Shown here piece by piece: positions 43,801 to 54,696 of a stretch of DNA of 64,000 nt. This DNA is from Mytilus edulis. Its lineage: Eukaryota > Mollusca > Bivalvia > Mytilida > Mytilidae. Under the pieces are notes generated by a model. That model did not search any database and had not been told where the DNA came from. It was given only the letters and a program-made list of their open reading frames with translations. Numbering within the stretch: position 1 is the first letter of the stretch; each line of letters begins with the position of its first letter. The position numbers and the translations under genes are program-made. The stretch is from contig NC_092355.1 in the NCBI RefSeq assembly GCF_963676685.1, positions 59,803,613-59,867,612 on the forward strand, read 5' to 3'.

Positions 43801-44519
43801 GGCATGTATCTGCTGTAAAGTCACAGACGCAACTACGATATCCGTTCTTTTGCTGGCTTGATCGATACCGTTAAAGAGAGGCAATACATACATATAAAGG
43901 TATCTCAAAATAAATTAACTTATGACTGAACATTCATGTAGTTGTATGATAAGAGTAAACAGAATAGTGACAATAGGACAAATCTAAGTAAACTTCGGTG
44001 AAAAAAAAATAATCGAGAAAAATATATCTGAATAAAAGATTGATAGGCAGTAAACACAATATATATAAAGAAAAGAAATAATAATAAAACATTTTATACT
44101 GGAGAAAACTACCTATAACATTACAGAATATAGAAATACGTCAAAGTACACCCTCATGTAGTAGTCATCCAGCTATTTAATACCTTTAAATATATTAATG
44201 TTTCATTGAACTGATTCACTTCCTTTCTATTTCCTTTATTATACTTGTAGGCGTTTGACAATCATTAAACATCATTCATATCTATGTGTAAATCACCCCC
44301 ATCATTTTAAGCGTGTTCATCATCCGTACAGACGTTACAATTTAAGTACATTTAAATGATGAATCAGTCAAAGGAAAAGTTAATTGAGCAAACATTTAAT
44401 CATAAATTAAAACCTTGTAAGGTACTCATGGTACTATTTTTGTGATAATTATCAAGTTCATGATTTCAAACTGATAAGTAAATCTTACTTTACCAAGTCA
44501 TGAAAATATATTTTGGTTC
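43801..44519. other. Intergenic, no feature recognised
   Basis: AT-rich sequence with nothing that I can support. Confidence 0.5.
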
Positions 44520-44700
44520 GTTTTGGTGTGTATTGAATTGTCTTTGTGTTTTTTGTGCCCTTCAGTGTTTCTGTTGTTTCGTTGTTTTCCTCTTATAGTT
44601 GATGTGTTTCCCTCGGTTTAAATTTGAAACCTGGATTTGTTTTCTCTCAATCGAACTATGAATTTTGAACAACGGTATACTGTTGTTGCCTTTATCAACG
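44520..44700 (+). repeat. Dispersed retroelement-like tail
   Basis: gtgttttttgtgcccttcagtg, ttcctcttatagttgatgtgtttccctc, and gaacaacggtatactgttgttgcc. I recognise this as a common mussel repeat tail; it occurs once in the window. Confidence 0.5.
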
Positions 44701-45301
44701 TAATCAAAGCCCATTTTTTTTATCAATGAATGCCACATAACTGTTCAAGGTAAGAATATTATCTTCAAAAGACATAGGTTTCCTACATCCGTACATCAGT
44801 GTACCAACTTAATGGTGAAATTACCAACCAACGTACATCGCGATCGATTGTGCATGATGCCTAGTTTGAACTGTAAATTACCCGATACAATTCTATTCTA
44901 TTAGACATGGAAACTGACGAAGGAGTAACAAAAATACTGATATTGCTATAAAGAACCTAGTTGGTTTTATATTTCAGATCTGATGGCATTGAACGATTAT
45001 AGTCATATTCACCAACAATAACATATTCAATTGATTCAATTTTTGATTATTCAAACCATTACCAGTTGACTAAGATAATTGAAAACATTCCTGGATTTGT
45101 GCCGTCCGGTGGAACATGTTTAACTATTGCTATAGTGGAGTGTCTATTTGGCTATGCAGATGGTTAAATAAGCAGGCACATCAGGTGGTAATTGGTACGT
45201 TGAATTCGATACTCCATAAAGGAAGACTTCCATGTACTATGTGTTTTAAAGGAACCCTTAAAATAACTCATAAGGGTTCCGGAGGTTATATCCCATCGAA
45301 T

Positions 45302-45702
45302 TGGAGATAAAGGACACTACAGATACACTTAAGTCGGCTTCATATCTTGACTTACATCTAGAAATTGACAATGAGGGTCGGTTGAAAACAAAACTTTACG
45401 ACAAAAGAGATGATTTCAGCTTTCCAATTGTGAACTTTCCATTTCTAAGTAGCAACATTCCAGCAGCACCTGCATACGGGGTATATATCTCCCAATTGAT
45501 ACGATATTCCCGTGCTTGCATTTCCTATCATGATTTTCTTGATAGAGGGTGACTGCTCACAAGGAAGCTATTAAACCAAGAGTTCAAAATGGTGAAGTTG
45601 AAATCATCCCTTCGTAAATTTTACGGACGCCATCACGAGTTGGTTGACCGTTATGGAATAACCGTTTCACAAATGATATCGGATATGTTCCTTACGTCGT
45701 AA
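45302..45702 (+). pseudogene. C-terminal fragment of a reverse-transcriptase ORF
   Basis: Begins in LEIKDTTDTLKSASYLDLHL and continues with KLYDKRDDFSFPIVNFPF, SSNIPAAPAYGVYISQLIRY, then after an in-frame TGA at 45550-45552 with LKSSLRKFYGRHHELVDRY to a TAA at 45700-45702. The YDKRDDF and NIPxxPAYGVYISQLIRYxRxC pattern is one I associate with a family of animal reverse transcriptases; I cannot say whether Penelope-like or another class. 5'-truncated and interrupted, so non-functional. Confidence 0.7.
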
Positions 45703-46015
45703 CTACAATCCCCTTCCCTTTCATGAATGTGACCTACCGAATTAGACTATTTACCGGATTTGTAATCACATAAGCAACACGACGGGTGCCACATGTGGAG
45801 CAGGATCTGCCTACCCTTCCGGAGCACCTGAGATCACCCCTAGTTTTTGGTGGGGTTCGTGTTGTTTATTCTTTAGTTTTCTATGTTGTGTCATGTGTAC
45901 TATTGTTTTTCTGTTTGTCTTTTTCATTTTTAGCCATGGCGTTGTCAGTTTGTTTTAGATTTATGAGTTTGACTGTCCCTTTGGTATCTTTCGTCCCTCT
46001 TTTACTATATAATAT
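45302..46015 (+). mobile_element. 5'-truncated retroelement insertion with 6-bp TSD
   Basis: A 714-base insertion flanked by tcgaat at 45296-45301 and 46016-46021. Copy A at about 41920 shows the uninterrupted site. The insertion holds the C-terminal end of a reverse-transcriptase ORF followed by a tail that recurs at 19443-19690. Confidence 0.85.
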
Positions 46016-47129
46016 TCGAATTTCTTCCCTTTGTTGGTACCTCTTATTCGATTAAGTCAAAATATTCAGCGCCTCATGTGTTTTTATTATAATTTTCGAA
46101 TGTCAATTGTAATGATTGTATATTCCAATTTCTTTAAGCATGAGTTCTTGGTTATCATCACTGGCTTAAATAGAATAATTACGCACTTAATCTAAGGGTG
46201 TATTTAACAACCTCTTTCCACATACCATCGTCTGTCTATCAACCGGTCGATTTGTCTTTCTATCTCCTGACTTTGAGCCTCTCTATTAATGTTCATCCAT
46301 TTGACCCTTAGTCCGTCTAATTTCTTACGTATTTTTAGCAAGATATCTGATCTTTTTGAACATGTGGTACCAAGCTTGGTATTTACAAGCGATGCTAAAG
46401 CAATTTGAAAAGTATAATGACCCAGAATTTATTAACTTTATGTTTACCGCATAAATATAAGCATTGTCACGACCTATTCTGAATCTTAACCAACCAGAGT
46501 TTGAGCATAACTAGAATATTTGTAAAAAGGAATTATCTGCTTTAATAGGATTTTAAGATCGTGAAAGATTGCGTTCCGCTTTTTAACATCCTTTTCATAA
46601 AAGATATGATGCTACAAAAACGTTCAAATCAATATCTGATTATATCATAATTTATGTTTTTGATTTGTATAGCAAATATTGTATTTGCATACCTCATTCC
46701 GGTTCTCTTTTGATAATGAATAGGACTATAAACCATCGGATCTGAAATACCCAAACGACTCGGTTCTTATAGTAATATCAGTAGTTTTGCTATTCCTTCT
46801 TCAGTTTTTGATCTTGTCGAGAATAGAACACTATCGGCTAAATTACAGTTCAAGCTGGGCATCATGCAGAATCGATCGCGAGGTACGTTTTCACATTAAG
46901 TTGGTACACTGACGTATGAATGTAGACAAAATAGGTCTTTTGAAGATCATATTTTTACCTTGAACAGTAATGTGAGAAACAACCCCAACGTCTTTGTGGC
47001 AATCATTGATTTTAAAAGTGCTTTCATAACGTTGATATAGACAATTATAAAATCTTACTATTATAATATATTGAAAGTCAAGAACTTACTTAAACTTTAA
47101 ATCACACAATGAAATTGAACACTTTTTAA

Positions 47130-47275
47130 AACAAAATCTTATGAAGAACGAGCGATCTGCGCTAGCCCAGTTTAGATGCTGGATATTGGCGTTCAGAAAT
47201 GAGATTAGAAGGTATATTGGGGAATCCATAGAGGATAGACTCTGTCGATTCTGAGATCTCCGGCAACCACACGTT
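47130..47275 (+). pseudogene. LINE reverse-transcriptase C-terminal scrap
   Basis: Reads ERSALAQFRCWILAFRNEIRRY, then EDRLCRF before a TGA. This matches the conserved LA-x-FRxG-x-LPLRIETGRY ... RxCxxC stretch of jockey/CR1-like LINEs, also seen in the 22790-22497 frame. Fragmentary and broken. Confidence 0.65.
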
Positions 47276-49749
47276 GATTAAATATTTTTTATACAATGGG
47301 TTCCGAAAGGTATACATTGTAATAGAATTAGAGAAATTATTTTAAGCGATATTTTAGTGCTCTCTGAATATATGATCAAACAATCAAGTAAAATAATATT
47401 GGTACCTTTTAAGTTTTTGTCAACACAGCCACGGAAAAAAACACCCAACAATAAATCAACCAATATTGTCATAATATGTACGCACGAAGACAGTCCGTAT
47501 TACTTAAGGTAATAACCCTTACAGAGAATTTGTTTTTTAATAAATGGCAAATGTGTCCATGGGTCACATATACTCACATATGTTGTCCCCACCGCTTGCA
47601 TAAAACGTTATAAAGGACAGTTACAGTGATGCCATCCAAATTTGTTCCTGATTTGAGTTTTTAGGTACTTAGCATTTTGTATAAGTTTCAAAACATTTGT
47701 TTTAGGCAAACTTAAGAGAGAGAACGAATACGAAAAATTGAGTTAGAGAGATTATTTTCAATGAAAAATTTTTTTTGGGGATTATTTTTTGTTTATTTAA
47801 CAGATGTCTAGTTTTATGACATTTGACAAGATAAGAATGGTTTTCTGCGATCATAGTTCAAATATAGGAATTGTTTACTGTTTTTTCAATTAGTAAGATA
47901 GATAACCGAATTTCTGAAGTTTTTTTTGGATGAAACCTTTATGACGAATTAAAACTAGATTACCCACTCAAAAATTGAACGTTTCACTTTTTTGTCCACA
48001 CTTTGCACTGTTAGACATGCAAAATTAACATTTGTTTGGCCTACAACCCCCATTTTACATGATTTTCTTTGCCACAAAAAATTGAAAACCGGTATTTTAG
48101 AAGTATATTTTTTATAAAAAGTGAAACATTCAAAGTCTAGATTCAAAGTAGGTGTGTTATACAACATTGTGTAGAACATTAAAATTAGATTAACGACAAA
48201 GCAAGTTTTAGTGGGGTATAACGAAATTTCGCGACCGACTGAAATTTTTCAAAAATGCGAGTTAAGTACCTTGTGTTATATCAAGGTATATAGTGTTTGT
48301 TTTCTGAGACAAGAGCCTTTGCGGTGAACGGAAGAGATAACACACATACATGTATTTGATATAAGCTGATAAGTAAACATATACTACTATTATATATATG
48401 CTATTAACTAATTGCAAGAGTCACATAATTTCATCATTTTGTGATCTTATAGGATAAGTTTAACTTATTTATATTGTAATGGAGCGAAGTATTTTATAAT
48501 TAATTATTTCACACTTATTTCTGTGTAATACTTGTAGTTTTGGGGCCGGAGTAAAAACAAAATACAAGGGAAAACTTTACCCCATAGTGAACGTACTCCA
48601 TTATAGGATACAAAAGCAGCACCTACATACACTATAGCTACACACCACTAAAATATGAAATAGCCTATAACTGTAATTAATAGCTTGATCTGGTCTGATG
48701 AACTTGTGCTCGACCTTTACTCGACAGGTACTTGTATATTGTATATACTTCTGACTTGTCTGAAGCATACGCGACATAGTCTTAACCATTCTGGACCAAG
48801 ACTCAACCATGCTCGACCTAGTCTGAATCCATGAATAAACTAATTACCAGTAATACATAGATTACGTTCATTGAAATCTGAATCATCGCAACAGACACGG
48901 GCATAGCGATCGAGTTGTGATATATAAACACTGTTAATATGTGGCAAAGTCTAAAAAAAGAAAATTAACAACAGGGAAGGAAAAAATCGTCCCTGTTATC
49001 GTAAATTTAAGTGTACAGTTTCGCGTTTAAAACTGAAATATATAGACCCAGGAAAGGACAGTTATTACCGTTTATATTTCAGGAAATTAAAGAAAGTTCC
49101 TTTGGATAAATTTCGTCAATATATCTAGAACGTTCTTGATTATTCAACAAGAAAATATCATCAAAATAATGGTCGGTGTTGTTGAAATCACCAATTAAAT
49201 GCAATTTAAATAGGTCTTTGCTGAGTTTGGTCATAAACTGTGATTCATAACAGTACAAGTCTGTTATTTAAAGGACACAATTGGTGTCTATAGGAATATC
49301 TATAACCTATCGATAACCTATTTGCCGAAACGTACATCAATACTTTCAAGGAGAAAATTAGCAGCTTCATTCATCTCATTTTACCTCCAGTAAGTATATC
49401 TAGCATATGTACCTTTCTTATTAGAGAATAAGGCTTTAAATGAGTTGGAGAAAATATATTTGCATTCAGATTAACAAAACGACCATTTAATTTAATAGGA
49501 ATACTTTTGTTTGATTAGATTGTGTGGAAGTGTAGTGTAAATGGTCTGTCAAAACGAGTGAAATATCGAAGAAACAAATTTTTCAGTCAATGTATAAAAC
49601 TTGACCTAATCTATATCTAAATATAGCACGTGTATTTTTCATTACATATTTAAAATACTTAGATGAAAAAATTGCTTTTTAGCAAATTTTCGCAAAAAAA
49701 TCACCGCTGTTTTCTAGCACTTTTTGAGCTAAATTATGTTATATTAATT
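47276..49749. other. Intergenic, no gene recognised
   Basis: AT-rich. 48700-48830 has loose gtctgaagca/gctcgacct repeats (minisatellite-like); the 69-codon frame over them is not supported as a gene. Confidence 0.5.
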
Positions 49750-49850
49750 ATAAATAAGTAGAGGTGGTATGAGTGTCAATGAAACAACTATCCATTCAAG
49801 TAACAATGTGTAAAAAGTTAGCAATTATGTGTCAAAGTACAAATTATAAC
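49750..49850 (+). mobile_element. Fragment of the ggtatgattgccaatgagac family
   Basis: gaggtggtatgagtgtcaatgaaacaactatccattcaag matches the family core with several substitutions. Confidence 0.65.
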
Positions 49851-50198
49851 CGCAAGCAAAAAGTACATAGCACACTATTAAATCGTAAAGGTGATTGATA
49901 TTTAAACACATTTGTTCGGCAATTATTTCTGTTTCTTTTTCACTACTTCCAAGGAACTTCAAAAATATAAGTTCTGATCGATTACTGTTCGTTGTTAAAA
50001 TGGAAATTGTCGGTGTATTTGAGTTTATATTAAATTTACTTCTGCGAAGGCATGTACGGTAAGAAAAACATGAACATGTTAAGGCTGGCATTCTTGCAGT
50101 TTTGTCAATTTATTTCATAACGTGTACATTGCATCCTTCTGTAACTAAACCAGGAACATTATTAACGCTTATGATCCATATGTCTGAATACACCGTTT

Positions 50199-50402
50199 TC
50201 ATATCATGTCACAAAAAGCTTGCGCCAAGTACTGATCGTACCTTTCTTCCAACAGGTTACTTACTCGTTCAATCAAGTTCAAAATTCCGTGTTTTTGTTT
50301 GGCAGTAAAGTAGCTCAATAGCTTGCTTAATATAATAATATGAAATCTCACATTGTTATGCTGCTTGATTAAAATAACATATAGCATAAATGTCGACTGC
50401 AA
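50199..50402 (-). other. Possible further 3' exon of the STAND-ankyrin gene
   Basis: A minus-strand frame reads LLSYFTAKQKHGILNLIERVSNLLEERYDQ, with an acceptor-like aatcaagcag upstream and gaacga|gtaagt inside. Its charged helical look fits the upstream gene, but no family match is visible. Weak. Confidence 0.25.
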
Positions 50403-50574
50403 CTATTTCATAGTGATTTGATCAATTGTTCACAATCCTTTGATGAAGTCGAAGAGAGATACATGTAAGCAATCCAGTAAAATGTAATGAGTTTACCTAT
50501 ATATGACAAATTAGAAGTACTTCATCCGTTTCGTTTGAATAGTATGTCCTGTAACTTTTCTTAATATCACTTAC

Positions 50575-52560
50575 TATGGTCGTCAATTATCAAACATTGG
50601 CTACGGGTAGCATACTCATTGGGCCTAGTTCTTCGATATTTTATAGAATGAAGGGCCATACCTTTTTCAAATCTTGAAATTGTGGCAATAAATTGCTTTC
50701 CTTCTTTACATTCATGGCATACATGAGAAAATAAAGCTTGTAACTGAAAACGAGTTAAAGGCCTTATTGTTATTAATCTATCCCCAACATATTCACTGAA
50801 ATTAATCAAAATCATGCTAGCGCATAACTTGTGCGAGGGAAGAACATTTCTGGATAAAAATACGATAAAACGCCTCTTCAAATAAAGCCGGTAAATCTAG
50901 TAAGTCAATCAGATGTAGTCGTGACATAAGTTAGTGTTCGATGTGGTCATCTACAAAACAACGTACAAATAGCAAGAAAATTGCGTCGTTCATCATAGTT
51001 TTTTTGTTTGGGATTCGTGTAAAACAAGTATTATAAGTATCAATCACTGTCAAATATAACTGACATATTATTGTTTTGCCTTTTTCTGCAAAGGCGATAA
51101 ATTCTAATTTAACATCCAAGTTTCAAATATAACAACTGTGTTCCAAAAAAAGCTTTAAGGCTGATGGCTTTTTATATTGAAAGGCGAGATACATAAATTC
51201 GTCCAAATGAAATAGAAAGTCTTCATATTTTGGTTTACATGTATCTTCATTTAGGATCATGACTATATCGTTGACATACGATTCATCACCATGTATTATT
51301 GCATATTGCAATAATGTCAAGTAATTAACTTACGGAAAGCTCATGAATATTCGCCGTACACACATTGCATCTTGCAAATCAATAGCATTTACAAGTTCAT
51401 CTATAACTTCCTTGGTCATGTGAAGTACATTTACACTCACAGTTCTCAAAATCAGAAGTGCTAAGTCAAAATTCTCCTGTTTTAATGCTTCCATAACGAT
51501 TTCTTTGGCATCGATATTTTCATGATCAACGTTTCGCAAGAGAAATTCAAATACCTCTAAGTCCTTAATGGCTAATGCTTGAAAGAATTTAGTTTGCAAT
51601 TTTTTCTGTAGGTTGAGTTTGGAAATATTTCTTTTAAGAACATCCAACAACAAGCCTTTGAATTTTCCTTTAGTGATTATCACAGTGAGTAATTTGTCAA
51701 TATCTAATAAATCGATATTACCATATCGGAGAAGAAGTTCAAAACATTCAGGTTTTCCTGCTTTGATAACTTTTATGAGGTATTCGTATATTTTCCTATG
51801 GTCTGAAATTGGAAACTCATGTAACAATAATTCAGCTACGTGTGATGTAGGATTATCCAAAGAGTAAACGAATGCCTCATCAACCATGAGCTTTTTAATT
51901 TCTACTTCATTCAAAAATATTTTAATTTTCTCAATATCTCCTTCTTTTGCTGCAAGCGGAAATAGGCTAGGATTTTTGTGAAGAAAACCTATTGGCGTAT
52001 TCTGTAAAATAACAGAAGGCAATTTTGAGAGATGACAGAAATTATAAAAGTTAAGGCTATAAAAGTCTTCACCCGCTTTTGTTATCAATTGACCGTAAGT
52101 TTCTTCGTCATAATAATTTAAAATCATTTCAAGCACCTCAAGGTTTTTTGATTTACATGCATCTAGGAAGACACCTTCCATGTTAAAATGTGTTCGATGA
52201 CACGATAGAATGAAGGATTGTTGCCAGTGACTAGATTTAGCTACAATTTTGAATACATTTAACGCTATTATTATATTGGATTTAATTCCTTCTGTTATGA
52301 GATCAATTCCATAATCTCCTGCACTCATTGAATCGTCTAGCACTTGTCTTATGTTACTTGAGTGAGGTAGGTTTCTCCATTTCATAATTCGTATAACTGG
52401 TATGGCTTCAATTTGTGACGATATCTGCATATCACGTGACCATTCTAATAACCATTCAATTATTCCATATACATGATTATCCCATGCCATCGATACAGCT
52501 GTTTTGAAATCAAATGTTCGAAGATCGATTCTATGTCTTAGAAAATCAGCTGACTCTCGA
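50575..52560 (-). pseudogene. Exon 3, disrupted ankyrin-like repeat part
   Basis: Reading frames 52490-51330, 51320-51123, 51119-50931 and 50881-50567 carry continuous ankyrin-like helical repeats (for example ALKQENFDLALLIL, LLQYAIIHGDESYV, LKLFLEH, FQLQALFSHVCHEC). They are separated by a +1 shift in an A/T run at 52561-52563, TAA at 51330-51332, TGA at 51123-51125, TAA at 50931-50933 and a shift in the A5 run at 50856-50860. A good donor ccata|gtaagt at 50575/50574 ends the segment. Both shifts are in homopolymers, the three stops are not. Confidence 0.7.
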
Positions 52561-52563
52561 TTT

Positions 52564-54555
52564 CCAGTTTTAAAGCTTCAATTAAAAGCTTATTTGTGAA
52601 TTCATTGTCGTAATTTGCACTAGTTTTCAATAAAGTTTTTAAAATATTTTTGTACATATCCCAAAATTCGAAAATGTTTTCGAAAGCCTTTTTGATATTC
52701 AATCGATGCAAATCGTATTGACCAAGGAGCCATTCCACAATTGTTACGTCATCATCATCATTATAGCATGCTTTTAAAAACGTCTCTTCTAAATTGATAT
52801 CATTGTCATATTTGCTCATCAGCATTAGAAAGATTTCATTGTTGCCTATCTGACATGCTTGATCAATGATAATTTGTTGGACCTTATTCTCTCCAGGTGA
52901 ATAAAAGACCTCATTCATTTTTGTTATTAAAGCGTCATTAACTACTAATGTTTCCAAAAAATGAGATTGATAGCAAAATGTCTTTTCCAAACACTGTTTA
53001 ATAAACATTTGATTGCTATTCCAAACCATCCATTCCAGTAACTTCATCTGATTCCTTTCTTTATCAACTATTATGAATACGCTGCACATGGAATGTACAA
53101 AATATGGGGTTATACTTTTTTCAGCGAATAATTCCCAGATGAACTTAAAGCAAGATAGATTATCCAAAGAAGCAGTCTTTTTTAATGTCAAATCCAAAAG
53201 TGTACACACACGTGTCCTCAACTCGATATCTTCACTTGAAAAAATATCTTTTGGTTTGAATAGATATTCAAATGTCCCTACAATTGCATGCAGAAATTCC
53301 ACGTTTTCAAAAATTTTACTTTTGATGAGAATATATTCAATAAAGCACACACCAGTACAATTTAGAAGCAACAACTCTTTAATAACTTTAGCAAGATGTC
53401 TGTAATTATTTGACGGAATTTTCAAAACCACTTCACCATCTTTTTCCATGTAACAGTCTGGTTTTACCATTTCAGCAATGAAGTCAGGATTCAACAAACT
53501 AATTACTTGTGATATGTTACATTTACTGTAGGAAATCATAACAGCTTCTGCAACTATTCTATGCTGGAAGTAATACGCATTCTCGAGAGAACTGTATGTC
53601 ACGTACTGGTCTACCATATCATCAGCTGCATCAATAAACTGGTGTTCCATAATTGTACCACAACCATTCACAGATCTAAAAATGTCTTGAACTTTACAGA
53701 AATCTAATGAGTTCTTACTCAGAACTTCATTACTCAGCAGCATATATACTAATGCAGTGAACTTGGACTTTAGTTTGAAAGATATGTTGTCATTTCCGTC
53801 TGCTCTTCTCAAAGCATCAATTTCAGTTCTAAGTGAGATAGTAGGGTGGCGGAAGAAGTTGATACCAAGTCTAGTAAAACATCGAATGGTTGTAAAAAGA
53901 CGACAATTTTCCGGAAAACCACCCACAGTCTCTAAGTGTAATATTTCATCTATAACTTTATTGCTGATTGTAACAGCTGCATCTGGCTGTAATTGATCGT
54001 CCATGCAGTTTCCACATTTCGATACAGTTATGTTATTCAACTCTAAATATCTCTCTAACAATTTTTTCTTCTCTGCTTTAACTAGTTTAAAATCCCTTGA
54101 TAAATCCACAACATGAAGCCCACAGAACACATTGCTTGTGTAAAACAAGGACATACATGATTTCATAATTGTTGTTCTTATTGTTATGATAACTTTCAAT
54201 GTGTTACCTATGCATGTACCCAATTCGCCTAACACATTTCTATCACTGTTTTCAACATACGTGTAATTTGTTCGACCAAACATGTCTTCCAACAGGACAA
54301 TGACACGTTCATCAGGATTTGGATTAATAAGAATTGAAAGATCTGTAAATGTTGATATTTTCAAGGGTGGGTAGTTTTTGGTCATTTGAAAATGTTTTAA
54401 TACATAAATAGCAATTGCAGACTTTCCAGAGCCAGCTGATCCTGTAAGTACGACCATGTTTTGAGATTCCATTATTTTAATAGCCTCATCGACAGCTCTG
54501 GTCTTTACAAAATTGTTTCTTTTCATCTGTCCCTCGATTTCTAGTTCTGTTAAAG
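52564..54555 (-). CDS. Exon 3, intact part: STAND NTPase and first helical repeats
   Basis: Acceptor gtttaacttttcag|ct at 54555. The upstream in-frame stretch MLLSNLLNLYLFN is intron, so no start lies there. Reads ALTELEIEGQMKRNNFVKTR, then Walker A TGSAGSGKSA, Walker B IVLLEDMFGR and sensor-like KVIITIR, followed by winged-helix-like and helical repeat sequence. The N-terminal FVxTRA lead and P-loop spacing fit the invertebrate nSTAND3 group. The frame ends six codons past a shift at 52561-52563. Confidence 0.85.
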
Positions 54556-54696
54556 CTGAAAAGTTAAACAAATACAAATTCAACAAGTTGCTTAGTAACA
54601 ATCTTAATTTTCATTTGCGTTTATAATAGACGTACAATACGATATGTTATCATGACAGCAAAACCTTCTGACATTCATGAATATTTCTTTATTCGA

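Larger units (their letters stand above)
45060..46330 (+). repeat. Paralogous repeat, copy B (interrupted by a retroelement insertion)
   Basis: Same family and orientation as 41690-42930. Sequence 45060-45301 and 46016-46330 align to copy A on both sides of the 45302-46015 insertion. Confidence 0.8.
44718..47016. mobile_element. Large inverted-arm structure (~280-bp arms)
   Basis: The left arm 44718-44987 and the right arm 46733-47016 are diverged inverted copies (shared gttcaaggtaa, atcttcaaaagac, cagtgtaccaacttaatg, cgcgatcgatt, gcatgatgcc, ttgaactgtaa, tcagatc.gatgg). Between them lie repeat copy B and the reverse-transcriptase insertion. It could be one large TIR element or two opposed copies of a dispersed repeat. 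Confidence 0.75.

Noticed and set aside
47955..48179. 74-codon minus-strand ORF
   Set aside because: No motif, no splice or composition support, in AT-rich DNA where such frames arise by chance.
53073..53996. Plus-strand ORFs of 79-110 codons over the STAND exon
   Set aside because: Antisense to a long open frame with Walker motifs; no independent signal.
54556..54601. ATG at 54601 as the start of the NTPase protein
   Set aside because: The 15 extra residues are the AT-rich intron end before a good acceptor (aacttttcag), and the phase-1 exon fits the upstream mini-exon.
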